Positions 1 through 7,337 of a DNA stretch of 64,000 nucleotides are shown here, one piece after another. The position numbers and the translations under genes are program-made. Source of the DNA: Shewanella sp. 1CM18E. GTDB lineage: Bacteria; Pseudomonadota; Gammaproteobacteria; Enterobacterales; Shewanellaceae. Under the pieces are notes generated by a model. It was given only the letters and a program-made list of their open reading frames with translations, had not been told where the DNA came from and did no database searches. Numbering within the stretch: the stretch's first letter is position 1; every line of letters begins with the position of its first letter. The stretch spans positions 19,592 to 83,591 of the forward strand of contig NZ_JALNTW010000019.1 in the NCBI RefSeq assembly GCF_023161665.1. The letters run 5' to 3'.

Positions 1-898
1 AATCATTGTATATAGTTAGATTACCCCATGAGGTAGCAATACTTTTTGATAGGTTAGCCGTGTAGATATTACCTTTGCTAGCCACCTCATAAAATCCGCC
101 TAACATGCCCATACCAATTTTATCGGGATCGATTTGACCGTCATCATATTGGTCAAAATCAAAGGCGAGATACTGGGCTTGAAAGCCCCAACCATCATAG
201 TTCATATCAAGGTGAACAGCGTAATTGAGGGTGTCGCCATTTTCACCAAAATCTGAGTTATATAGCTGTCCATACTCAACTGATGCGCCCAATACCGTTG
301 TTAAATCGCCACTGGTTAAGGTAAAGCTTTGGCGAGCAGCAAGCGTATTGGTTTCTTCGTTATTGTAAGTCGTACCATCGACAGTACCTTTAGCGACTGT
401 ACCGGCAAAATCACGGTGATCTGTACCACCGTAAACTGCATTCTTAATAAAGGCGAACTCTGATAATGAAATTCCTTTTTGGTACTGAGCGCTAACACCT
501 ACGCCATAGTCATCTTCAAAACCCATATAGTAGTTTAGGCTGTACCACCAGTTATGAGATGCGTAACCTTTATTACCAAATGGCTTACTAATGACACCAC
601 CATTAATAGTCAGGTCATCATTCACATCCCAAAATGCATAACCATATTTTAAATGATCATAGCCATCGTAAAATCGGTATTCAGCTTTAACACCAATATC
701 ATTCCATTTATCAGAAAAGGTAACTGATAATAGGTTAAAGTCAAAATCACCCAATTTGTCCTGTGATGAGTCAGAGTAATCACTATAACTATAATTAGCT
801 CTAACAGAACCTCCAATATTCAAATCATCAGCCAATGCAGTTTGGCTAGCTAGCGCCATTAATATTGAAGCAGACAGTGTTATATTTATTTTTTTCAT
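1..898 (-). CDS. Outer-membrane porin, beta-barrel (3' end outside window)
   Basis: The frame is open from an ATG at 898 to the window edge, so about 299 residues are visible and the C-terminus is missing. The start gives a clear signal peptide (MKKINITLSASILMALASQTALA, first 20 of its residues followed by ALA-type cleavage), then a mature chain rich in Gly, Asp, Tyr and Trp with alternating polar/aromatic stretches, as in bacterial outer-membrane porins. It is co-oriented with dddY, 122 bp downstream of the dddY stop, with a hairpin between them. It may serve as the entry channel for DMSP or related osmolytes, which is inference from position only. The exact porin family cannot be fixed from the partial sequence. 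Confidence 0.8.
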   Translation of the reverse strand, partial: MKKINITLSASILMALASQTALADDLNIGGSVRANYSYSDYSDSSQDKLGDFDFNLLSVTFSDKWNDIGVKAEYRFYDGYDHLKYGYAFWDVNDDLTINGGVISKPFGNKGYASHNWWYSLNYYMGFEDDYGVGVSAQYQKGISLSEFAFIKNAVYGGTDHRDFAGTVAKGTVDGTTYNNEETNTLAARQSFTLTSGDLTTVLGASVEYGQLYNSDFGENGDTLNYAVHLDMNYDGWGFQAQYLAFDFDQYDDGQIDPDKIGMGMLGGFYEVASKGNIYTANLSKSIATSWGNLTIYND

Positions 899-986
899 GA
901 GACATCCATTTATTTAAAATTAAATATAAATTGAGTTAATACGTACAACTAATCATATTAATACAATTTATATTCCTAGAAGTGGA

Positions 987-1016
987 GTAAGTGGTGGCAA
1001 GGTTATTGCCACCAAA
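987..1016 (-). other. Hairpin between dddY and porin gene
   Basis: GGTGGCAA and TTGCCACC form an 8-bp stem directly downstream of the dddY stop. There is no U-run on either side, so it is more likely a processing or partial-termination hairpin than a full intrinsic terminator. It could set different levels of dddY and porin messages if both come from the dddY promoter. Confidence 0.45.
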
Positions 1017-1020
1017 GTGA

Positions 1021-2265
1021 TTACCATTTAACTTTTGTTAAATCGCACTGAATAACTTCACCGCGTTTAGCCGGAGTACCAGGGTTTGCTGCAGACTCAC
1101 ATAATAAAGTTGTGCCATAGTCATTACGCTTATCATTGGCATTACTACGTGCCCAAACAGACACAATTGCACGCTCTTCTGGCTTAGCTTCACAGCTACC
1201 ATCTACATCAAATGCATGAATAGTGTTTTGGTGGAAATAGATCAATGAATCTTGCTCTGCACTGCCAGACAACCACATTGTTTGCGAGTTATGTTGACCT
1301 TCATCAAACTGCACCCGGCGCACTTTATCGTCTTCTTTTACCGTTTTAACCAGTGGTGAATCTTCACGAACAGCCATGGTTTTAAATTGGTTAGTACACG
1401 CAGGAATACGCATGTTGTAGTACATTTCAGAAATCGCATGGTTGTGGAATGGGTATAAGGTATCCACTGCTTGCACTGTCATGCCGACTTCAGCACCGAC
1501 TTTTTCACCGTTGATTTCATCAATACGTAACAAGCCCCAGTGACCAAAGATTTCAGCGTAGGCATAACCACCACGGATATTGTTAAAGTTCTTATCGTTA
1601 CGCTTACTTTCTTCTGCATACATAGGGAACCAACCTGCGGAAGCCCATAGGTTTGGTAGCGAGTTAGCACTGATGTCATATGGGAAAACTGCTGGCATTT
1701 TCACTTCATCGCCAGTCACCATCTTGTAGAAGTTATTAGTAAAACTCTTGCCGTACTCTTTAACTTGTTTATCTGTTACTTTCTCATCGAAAAATTCAGT
1801 AAATGTGGTGCGCTTAAAGTGCTGTGCTACAGGCGAGTTTTTAGTTAGCTCTCCACCTGGGTTATAGATCCAACTAACATCTTCACGGGCGCCAAAACAT
1901 TTCTTGGCTTCATCAGCGTTATTAATCACTTGGTAGATGTTTTTAACCATCAGTTTCATATCACGGCGATCCATCACACACATGTGCTGGCCACCTTCAG
2001 TAGAATCTACCATTGCAGTATCAGAGTTTAAGCAACCGCTGCTTTGATCATTGGTTAATGCTTCGGCATAGGCGCGTAAATAAGTCAGTGTTTCATCCCA
2101 CAAAATATCAATATACTTTTGATCTTTTGCGCTATAAGTTGGTGATTCACCTAAACACTGAAATTGCGCACCATTAATATCATTTTTATCTAGGAAGTCT
2201 GGGATCTCTCCAGCTACCAGACCATTTGATAATAATAAGCTACTTAGTAATATTGTATATTTCAT
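1021..2265 (-). CDS. dddY: Periplasmic DMSP lyase DddY (cupin)
   Basis: DddY cleaves dimethylsulfoniopropionate to dimethyl sulfide and acrylate in the periplasm. The 414-residue product starts with a Sec signal peptide (residues 1-19, ending LVAG) and carries a cupin metal site: H274 and H276 in HNHAISEMYY, E280, and H350 in QNTIHAF. Tyr282 two residues after the Glu matches the catalytic base known for this family, and the spacing to the distal His (74 residues) agrees with the characterised enzyme as I recall it. Length (about 400 aa) is normal for DddY and much longer than DddL/Q/W. It is preceded by the 17-bp palindrome shared with the flavoprotein gene. Neighbouring redox genes and acuI fit the family's known context. 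Confidence 0.9.
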   Translation of the reverse strand: MKYTILLSSLLLSNGLVAGEIPDFLDKNDINGAQFQCLGESPTYSAKDQKYIDILWDETLTYLRAYAEALTNDQSSGCLNSDTAMVDSTEGGQHMCVMDRRDMKLMVKNIYQVINNADEAKKCFGAREDVSWIYNPGGELTKNSPVAQHFKRTTFTEFFDEKVTDKQVKEYGKSFTNNFYKMVTGDEVKMPAVFPYDISANSLPNLWASAGWFPMYAEESKRNDKNFNNIRGGYAYAEIFGHWGLLRIDEINGEKVGAEVGMTVQAVDTLYPFHNHAISEMYYNMRIPACTNQFKTMAVREDSPLVKTVKEDDKVRRVQFDEGQHNSQTMWLSGSAEQDSLIYFHQNTIHAFDVDGSCEAKPEERAIVSVWARSNANDKRNDYGTTLLCESAANPGTPAKRGEVIQCDLTKVKW

Positions 2266-2321
2266 ATTTAAAACCCACTTCTGTTATATTTAAAACTCAT
2301 CATCGAGTTAAATAATATATA

Positions 2322-2338
2322 TGGAATGAGTTCCAAAA
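2322..2338 (-). promoter_or_regulatory. Palindromic operator candidate upstream of dddY
   Basis: The minus strand reads TTTTGGAACTCATTCCA, whose core TGGAA-N4-TTCCA is an inverted repeat. It ends 56 bp before the dddY ATG. The same 17 bases occur upstream of the flavoprotein gene at 4680-4696, and a one-mismatch copy lies at 4792-4808. Binding by the nearby LysR regulator is inferred. Confidence 0.65.
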
Positions 2339-2632
2339 ATATAACCAAACCATGTTTATCGATTGATAACAACGAACCGATCACAGTTACATGAAAAACC
2401 ACCTTAATTAACAATTGTAAATTTTAACTCACTTTATTTAGCAAGAATTTAAGTACTCACCCCTAAGTCACAGTTAATATATAAATGCCAGTTGCATCAC
2501 ACTCAGGTTGTAACAACAAAGCCGCCATCGACGATAGATATCGAATAGAAAGTACATTCCACAATTGCTTTTACTTTGAGACAAGCATCAAAAATTATAT
2601 ATTGAAATAAAAACACATTTTAAATAGAAAAT
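2339..2632. other. Non-coding stretch upstream of dddY
   Basis: An AT-rich intergenic stretch of about 465 bp separates dddY from the end of the cytochrome gene. Apart from the operator candidate near dddY and the terminator at its far end I see no gene. The TTAACTGTGACTTAGG region contains a CRP half site but no convincing partner half. Confidence 0.5.
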
Positions 2633-2659
2633 AAAAAAGACCACCGAGGTGATCTTTTT
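2633..2659 (-). terminator. Intrinsic terminator of flavoprotein-cytochrome operon
   Basis: On the minus strand GATCACC-TC-GGTGGTC forms a 7-bp stem with one G-U pair, followed by a run of six T. On the plus strand the same position would be a C-A mismatch, so the minus strand is favoured. It lies about 70 bp after the cytochrome stop. Confidence 0.75.
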
Positions 2660-2730
2660 ATTTGCAGGGGTTATATAAAGTAATTGTAAAGAGATGAAGT
2701 TTACTAATTACTTTTTAATAAACGAGTCGT

Positions 2731-3084
2731 TTATTCTTTATGCTTGTCGTACTTAAAAGTATGACAGTTACTACATAAAGGTTTCTTCGAGCCGTGTTCG
2801 CTATGACATTCTTGGCAAGGAAGCTCTTTACCATAGTGCAAGTTATTGTGTGGATTTTGCCACTTATCTTCTTCACTACGTGCTGTTTGCTCTGCTAAAT
2901 CATCAACATCATGACATTGTAGACAGGCTTGATCAGATGGGAACTGCTTAATGCCATTGTCATGACAAGCCTTACAATCTTTCCCGATCACTTCTTTATG
3001 GTGGTCACGTATTTCAACAGCCTGTGCAGACAGTGTTAGTAGGCAACCAAATGTTAGCGCTAATACCGCTTTTAATTTACTCAT
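2731..3084 (-). CDS. Small periplasmic tetraheme cytochrome c (partner of flavoprotein)
   Basis: A 117-residue exported cytochrome with an N-terminal signal peptide (about residues 1-22) and four CxxCH heme sites: CKACH (37-41), CLQCH (54-58), CQECH (90-94) and CSNCH (104-108). Size and heme spacing resemble the heme domain of Shewanella flavocytochromes c3. The gene starts 29 bp after the flavoprotein stop on the same strand, so the two halves of a flavocytochrome appear encoded separately. The ATG at 3084 is preferred over the GTG at 3087 because AGAGGAA lies about 8 bases upstream. Likely role: pass electrons from the CymA/periplasmic pool to the flavoprotein. Confidence 0.88.
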   Translation of the reverse strand: MSKLKAVLALTFGCLLTLSAQAVEIRDHHKEVIGKDCKACHDNGIKQFPSDQACLQCHDVDDLAEQTARSEEDKWQNPHNNLHYGKELPCQECHSEHGSKKPLCSNCHTFKYDKHKE

Positions 3085-3113
3085 CACTCATTCCTCTTAA
3101 TTATCTGGCAGAT

Positions 3114-4634
3114 TTAGGCTTTCATCATGCTGCGTGCAGCAGTCATACCCATCACCATGCATTCAGGAATAGAGCAACTACCCAAACGGCTCACACCATG
3201 AATACCACCACACACTTCACCCGCTGCGTATAGACCTGGAATTGCTTGACCAGTAAAGCTGTCTTTTACTTCAGCATTAGTGTTGATCTGCACACCACCT
3301 TGGCAGTAATGCACTTTTGGCCATAAGCGAACAACAGTGAAAGGTGCTTGGATATACTTACCCTTAGCTTCTGTCATGTTCTTGCCAAACTGTGGATCAT
3401 TTTGCGTCTTAACGTATTCGTTGTACTCAGCGATTTGCTGCTTAAGCGGTGCTAATGGCACGTCAAAATGCTTAGCAAGTTGTTCAATTGAGTCAAACTT
3501 CCAACCTACGTTGTACTTAAGTACTTTCTTAGTGTTTGGATGCTTCTTCGAATCTTCATAGCTAGTGATTAGAATTGGCGGTAATGCATTACCTTTAGCA
3601 TCACGACAGTTCAGCTCAGCATCAGCACGGGTCTTACGGTCAGCAATTTCGTTCATGAAACGCTTACCAGTTAAACGGTCAATCGCAACTGAATGTGGGA
3701 AGTTGTAGATAGAGTAATTAGATACATAACCAAAACCGCCTTCATCAGGCGATGCCCATGGGCCAGACTGGATATGCGCTAAGTGTACAGGTACCGCGCC
3801 TAGGCGGAACATTTCGTACATACCTTCACCGGTAGCACCCGGAGCGTTAGTGCAACCAACTTCAGCAGTTAAAGTTGGGTCTTGTGCCATACGTAAATCG
3901 ACGTTTTGTGCAAAACCACCGGTTGCCATAATCACGCCGCGTTTAGCGCGAATATTGCTAATTTTACCTGGCTGGTCTTCACCAAAGTGATAGTTGTCGC
4001 GCATTTTAACGCCTAGCACTTCGCCTTTGTCACCCACTAAGAAACCTTCGAACTTAGCGCGGTTATGGGTATGAACCCCAAGCTTACGACACTCGTGTAG
4101 TAACGGCTGAGTAATACCCGCACCACAGCTCACTGTAGTTTGGTAAGTACGCGCAACTGAGTGACCACCTAGTTGCTGTAGATAAGGGTGATATTCAGAA
4201 CCTGCATCTAAAGTCATCTGTAATGCTTCAACTGCGTGCTCAGCAACGTGACGAAGTAGCGCCTCATCAGCAATACCACGGCCCGATGCTAGCTGATCGG
4301 CAACCATAGTTTCTACAGAGTCTTTTACACCTTCTTCTTTTTGCATTGGCGTACCAGGAGCTGCGAACAAACCACCGTTAATCGCAGAGTTACCACCAAA
4401 GTAAGACATCTTTTCGAAGATATGTACGTCTTTTGCGCCTTTGCGTGTTGCTTCAATAGCAGCCGCTAAACCCGCAAAACCTGAACCGATAATTAGGACT
4501 TCAACTTCTTTGTCCCATTTAACGCCGTCCGCCTTTTCAGATACAGCCAAAGCTGGTGCGGCCATTGCTACGCCTGCTGCAGCTCCAAATCCTTTAATGA
4601 AATTGCGGCGTCCTAGCAGATCTTTATTACTCAT
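3114..4634 (-). CDS. Tat-exported fumarate-reductase-like flavoprotein, probable acrylate reductase
   Basis: 506 residues with a twin-arginine signal (GRRNFIKGFGAAAG, R9-R10) and an FAD fold starting GSGFAGLAAAIEA (G50). The C-terminal family signature GLYAAGEVCGGIHG and the Arg in HGVSRLG (R483) are kept, as is R333 in NEIADRKTRAD at the place of the fumarate-reductase acid Arg. By eye, two substrate-site positions differ from Shewanella fumarate reductase: the usual IQAHPT reads IQSGPW (288-293) and the usual HHTMGG reads HYCQGG (442-447). So the substrate is probably not fumarate. Position between dddY, a tetraheme cytochrome and acuI points to acrylate. Periplasmic acrylate and methacrylate reductases of this type, with a separate cytochrome, are known. 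Urocanate or another enoate remains possible. Confidence 0.85.
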   Translation of the reverse strand: MSNKDLLGRRNFIKGFGAAAGVAMAAPALAVSEKADGVKWDKEVEVLIIGSGFAGLAAAIEATRKGAKDVHIFEKMSYFGGNSAINGGLFAAPGTPMQKEEGVKDSVETMVADQLASGRGIADEALLRHVAEHAVEALQMTLDAGSEYHPYLQQLGGHSVARTYQTTVSCGAGITQPLLHECRKLGVHTHNRAKFEGFLVGDKGEVLGVKMRDNYHFGEDQPGKISNIRAKRGVIMATGGFAQNVDLRMAQDPTLTAEVGCTNAPGATGEGMYEMFRLGAVPVHLAHIQSGPWASPDEGGFGYVSNYSIYNFPHSVAIDRLTGKRFMNEIADRKTRADAELNCRDAKGNALPPILITSYEDSKKHPNTKKVLKYNVGWKFDSIEQLAKHFDVPLAPLKQQIAEYNEYVKTQNDPQFGKNMTEAKGKYIQAPFTVVRLWPKVHYCQGGVQINTNAEVKDSFTGQAIPGLYAAGEVCGGIHGVSRLGSCSIPECMVMGMTAARSMMKA

Positions 4635-4679
4635 CTGTCATCACCCTATTAGTTTTATTAGACGCAATAATCATAAGGG

Positions 4680-4696
4680 TGGAATGAGTTCCAAAA
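4680..4696 (-). promoter_or_regulatory. Palindromic operator candidate upstream of flavoprotein
   Basis: The minus strand reads TTTTGGAACTCATTCCA, identical over 17 bases to the copy upstream of dddY. It ends 45 bp before the flavoprotein ATG, a similar distance as at dddY (56 bp), which supports a shared regulator. Confidence 0.65.
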
Positions 4697-4791
4697 CGGG
4701 AGTTAAGCAGGTATTTACTCGATACAATAAAACAACATATCTGAACTCAAACCTAGGTCTAATGTTTGGCTTTTTTATTACTTTCGAGGTA

Positions 4792-4808
4792 TTTTGGAAC
4801 CCATTCCA
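4792..4808 (+). promoter_or_regulatory. Third palindrome copy, inverted
   Basis: The plus strand reads TTTTGGAACCCATTCCA, one mismatch from the other two copies and in opposite orientation. It is about 307 bp upstream of the LysR start, so it may serve that promoter or act as a distal site for the flavoprotein promoter. Confidence 0.55.
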
Positions 4809-5115
4809 AATACTGAGCCACAGCAAAATATCTAACCATAACCCTTTAAAATTAAGTAATAGCGGCGAGTTCACTTGCATTTTAAGCTAAGCCTACTACC
4901 TAATTAGAGGTCATCTTGCTAGCCAATTAGCCTACAGCGTCATCACGTTATATTTGTGTAAAAACAGCTACCTAAACTCAAACAAGCGCTAAGCAAACTT
5001 ACAGGAAAATACCATCATATTTTTCCATATAGGACTGATACCAAAAAAGCGCTAAACTTCACTAAGCAATCATGTCTTTATACTGATTAATACTCATTAG
5101 AAAACCCGAGATATT

Positions 5116-6048
5116 ATGGAATTAGAAGAGATCTACCGCCAAGATCTAAGCTTGTTAATCGCGCTGCAAATATTGGTTGAAGAGCGCAGTGTGACTCAAG
5201 CAGCTAAACGGCTGCATTTGAGTCAGTCTGCTACCAGTCGAATTTTGTCTCGTTTACGCGAAATGTTAGATGATCCGCTCTTTTCGAGAGTCGGCCAGCA
5301 GCTAGTGCCCACCTCTTTTGCACTGGAGTGCTACCAGCAGTTACGCCAACCAACCGGACAATTGATTGAGTTGCTCACCCCTAAAGCCTTTGTGCCACAG
5401 GAATGCCAACAGCAATTTTCTATCGCCGCGACAGACTATGCGATGCAAGCGCTAATTCCGTTTATTTTGCCGCATATTTATCAGCAAGCACCAAATATAC
5501 GCCTCGAAATTGTGCCGGTGCAGCAAAAAGAATTACAGGCGCAGCTCAGTGTAAAAGGCGCAGATATGGCGATTTGTCGTGCTATTGGTCAGATCGGCAA
5601 TTTACAACATACTTTTCTCGGCAAAGTCGGGGTGAGCTGTTTAGTGTCGCCCAACCACCCGTTGGCCGATCGTGATATAAGCCTAGAGGATTATCTCTAT
5701 TATCCTCATGCAACGATTGCCATTAGTGACGGAGTAAAAGCCTTACTCGATGACGCCATTAGCCAATATCCACCGCGCACCGAACTATTAAGAACGCCGC
5801 ACTTAGATACAGCGCTCGCGTTGCAATCGGTTAACCCATTAATAATTACGGTACCAGAAGGTATGGCTGCGATAGCCGCTGAGCGCCATCGACTCAAGGT
5901 AAAACCGCTGCCGTTTAAGCTACAAAGCTTAGATTACAACCTGTTTTGGCATTCGCGCTGCGAGCAAGACAAGGCACAAAAATGGTTACGCCAAGAGATA
6001 GCCAATGCAACCCAAGCAATACTGGCGCAAACACCACAAAATACCTAG
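5116..6048 (+). CDS. LysR-family regulator, likely of the DMSP/acrylate genes
   Basis: 310 residues. An N-terminal winged helix-turn-helix (about residues 10-67; SVTQAAKRLHLSQSATSRIL, then LREMLDDPLFSR) is followed by a periplasmic-binding-protein-like effector domain. It is divergent from the flavoprotein operon and convergent with acuI, so it sits in the middle of the locus. It is the natural candidate to bind the three TGGAA-N4-TTCCA palindromes. The inducer would be DMSP, acrylate or a derivative, but this cannot be read from sequence. Confidence 0.88.
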   Translation: MELEEIYRQDLSLLIALQILVEERSVTQAAKRLHLSQSATSRILSRLREMLDDPLFSRVGQQLVPTSFALECYQQLRQPTGQLIELLTPKAFVPQECQQQFSIAATDYAMQALIPFILPHIYQQAPNIRLEIVPVQQKELQAQLSVKGADMAICRAIGQIGNLQHTFLGKVGVSCLVSPNHPLADRDISLEDYLYYPHATIAISDGVKALLDDAISQYPPRTELLRTPHLDTALALQSVNPLIITVPEGMAAIAAERHRLKVKPLPFKLQSLDYNLFWHSRCEQDKAQKWLRQEIANATQAILAQTPQNT

Positions 6049-6066
6049 CTGGTGAATTTTTATCAC

Positions 6067-6094
6067 AAAAAAGCCCAGCAATTGCTGGGCTTTT
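6067..6094. terminator. Bidirectional terminator between LysR and acuI
   Basis: Perfect 9-bp stem GCCCAGCAA/TTGCTGGGC flanked by A6 on the left and T4 on the right. It lies between two convergent stops and can serve both. Confidence 0.88.
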
Positions 6095-6109
6095 GGGTTC
6101 TGACTGAAC

Positions 6110-7090
6110 TTATAGCTGCACCAATACTCGACCAGTGACTTGACCTTTAATAATGCGCTGCGCATATTCAGGTACTTGCTCAAGAGCGATAGTCTCGCAA
6201 GCATCGTCAAAATAACTTTCAGGTAGCAAGTTAAGTACCGCTTCCCAAGCCGCTTGGCGCTTTTCAAATGGGCAAGCTACAGAGTCAACGCCCAGTAGGT
6301 TCACGCCACGTAAAATAAATGGCATCACAGTTGTTGGTAGTGCAAAACCACCCGCTAAACCACAAATTGCAGCAGCGCCACCGTAGTTCATCTGTGCTAA
6401 TGCCGTAGCCAATACCTTATTACCTACCGTATCAACAACACCCGCCCAACGTTGCTTTTCAAGTGGACGCGAATCCGCTTCAAGCTCGCTACGGTCAATC
6501 ACTTCGCTAGCACCTAACTTAGTTAGCAATGCACCGTTTTGCTCTACACGGCCAGAGCTTGCCACAACACGGTAACCTAACTGCGCTAGCAAGGTCACCG
6601 CAACAGAACCAACACCACCACTGGCGCCAGTCACTAAAATATCACCGTCAGCTGGTTTAATACCGGCATTTTGCAAAGCTTGTACACATAGCATCGCCGT
6701 TAGGCCTGCTGTACCAATTTGCATCGCTTTAGCTGCGTCACAATTACTTGGCATTGGCACTAACCAATCTGCTTTAACACGGGCTTTTTCAGCAAGGCCG
6801 CCCCAGTGATTTTCACCTACGCCCCAACCTGTAAGGATAACCTTGTCACCCGCTTTATAACGCTCGTCACTCGACTCAAGTACCGTACCTGCAAAGTCGA
6901 TACCCGGAACCATAGGGAAATTACGAATAATTTTACCTACGCCGGTTACCGCTAAACCATCTTTGTAGTTAAGTGATGAGCAAGCAACATCAACTAATAC
7001 TTCACCTTCAGGTAGATCGGTTTCAGCGATTTGGCGAACATTCGCAATAGTAAGCTTTTCTTCTTGGGTCAAAACAAGCGCGTTAAACAT
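6110..7090 (-). CDS. acuI: Acryloyl-CoA reductase (NADPH), AcuI/YhdH family
   Basis: AcuI reduces toxic acryloyl-CoA to propionyl-CoA with NADPH in the cytoplasm. The 326-residue product is a full-length medium-chain reductase: N-terminal GroES-like domain with the family motif SSLNYKDG (39-45), and a Rossmann motif TGASGGVGSVAV (154-165). The zinc ligands of classical alcohol dehydrogenases are not apparent, as expected for this branch. It is beside a DMSP lyase and its presumed regulator, the usual setting of acuI in DMSP-degrading bacteria. It has no copy of the palindrome upstream, so it may be expressed separately. Confidence 0.9.
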   Translation of the reverse strand: MFNALVLTQEEKLTIANVRQIAETDLPEGEVLVDVACSSLNYKDGLAVTGVGKIIRNFPMVPGIDFAGTVLESSDERYKAGDKVILTGWGVGENHWGGLAEKARVKADWLVPMPSNCDAAKAMQIGTAGLTAMLCVQALQNAGIKPADGDILVTGASGGVGSVAVTLLAQLGYRVVASSGRVEQNGALLTKLGASEVIDRSELEADSRPLEKQRWAGVVDTVGNKVLATALAQMNYGGAAAICGLAGGFALPTTVMPFILRGVNLLGVDSVACPFEKRQAAWEAVLNLLPESYFDDACETIALEQVPEYAQRIIKGQVTGRVLVQL

Positions 7091-7337
7091 GACAAGTTCC
7101 TATTAAAACTGATGGATGAAGCATAGGCTATAAACAGCCATGAATGAAGTGCATATTTTGCATTGAAGTAATGCGCTATACGCATACAAAGAAAAAGTAG
7201 CCAGATTAAACCATCTTGCTCAGCAATATTAGACTAAAAAAACTCTGACTGACTAGTCGACTTTATTCCTATACAGCGCTCGCTATTTTATAGACTACAC
7301 TGAGTTGTCGCATAAAAAACGTACAAGGAATATAAGT

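Larger units (their letters stand above)
4635..5115. promoter_or_regulatory. Divergent regulatory region, flavoprotein and LysR genes
   Basis: 481 bp without a gene between two divergent starts. It holds two copies of the TGGAA-N4-TTCCA palindrome (4680-4696 and 4792-4808) in opposite orientation, with starts 112 bp apart. The arrangement would suit LysR-type activation of the flavoprotein operon and autoregulation of the LysR gene. I see no convincing FNR or CRP box. Confidence 0.55.

Noticed and set aside
316..498. 60-codon frame on the minus strand near the left edge
   Set aside because: It is an out-of-frame shadow of the porin gene, which itself is open to the window edge.
2322..2338. 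FNR or CRP site for dddY
   Set aside because: The palindrome TGGAA-N4-TTCCA does not match either consensus; it is specific to this locus within the window.
4441..4890. 149-codon frame antisense to the flavoprotein start
   Set aside because: Overlaps a well-supported gene and both operator copies; composition is not protein-like.
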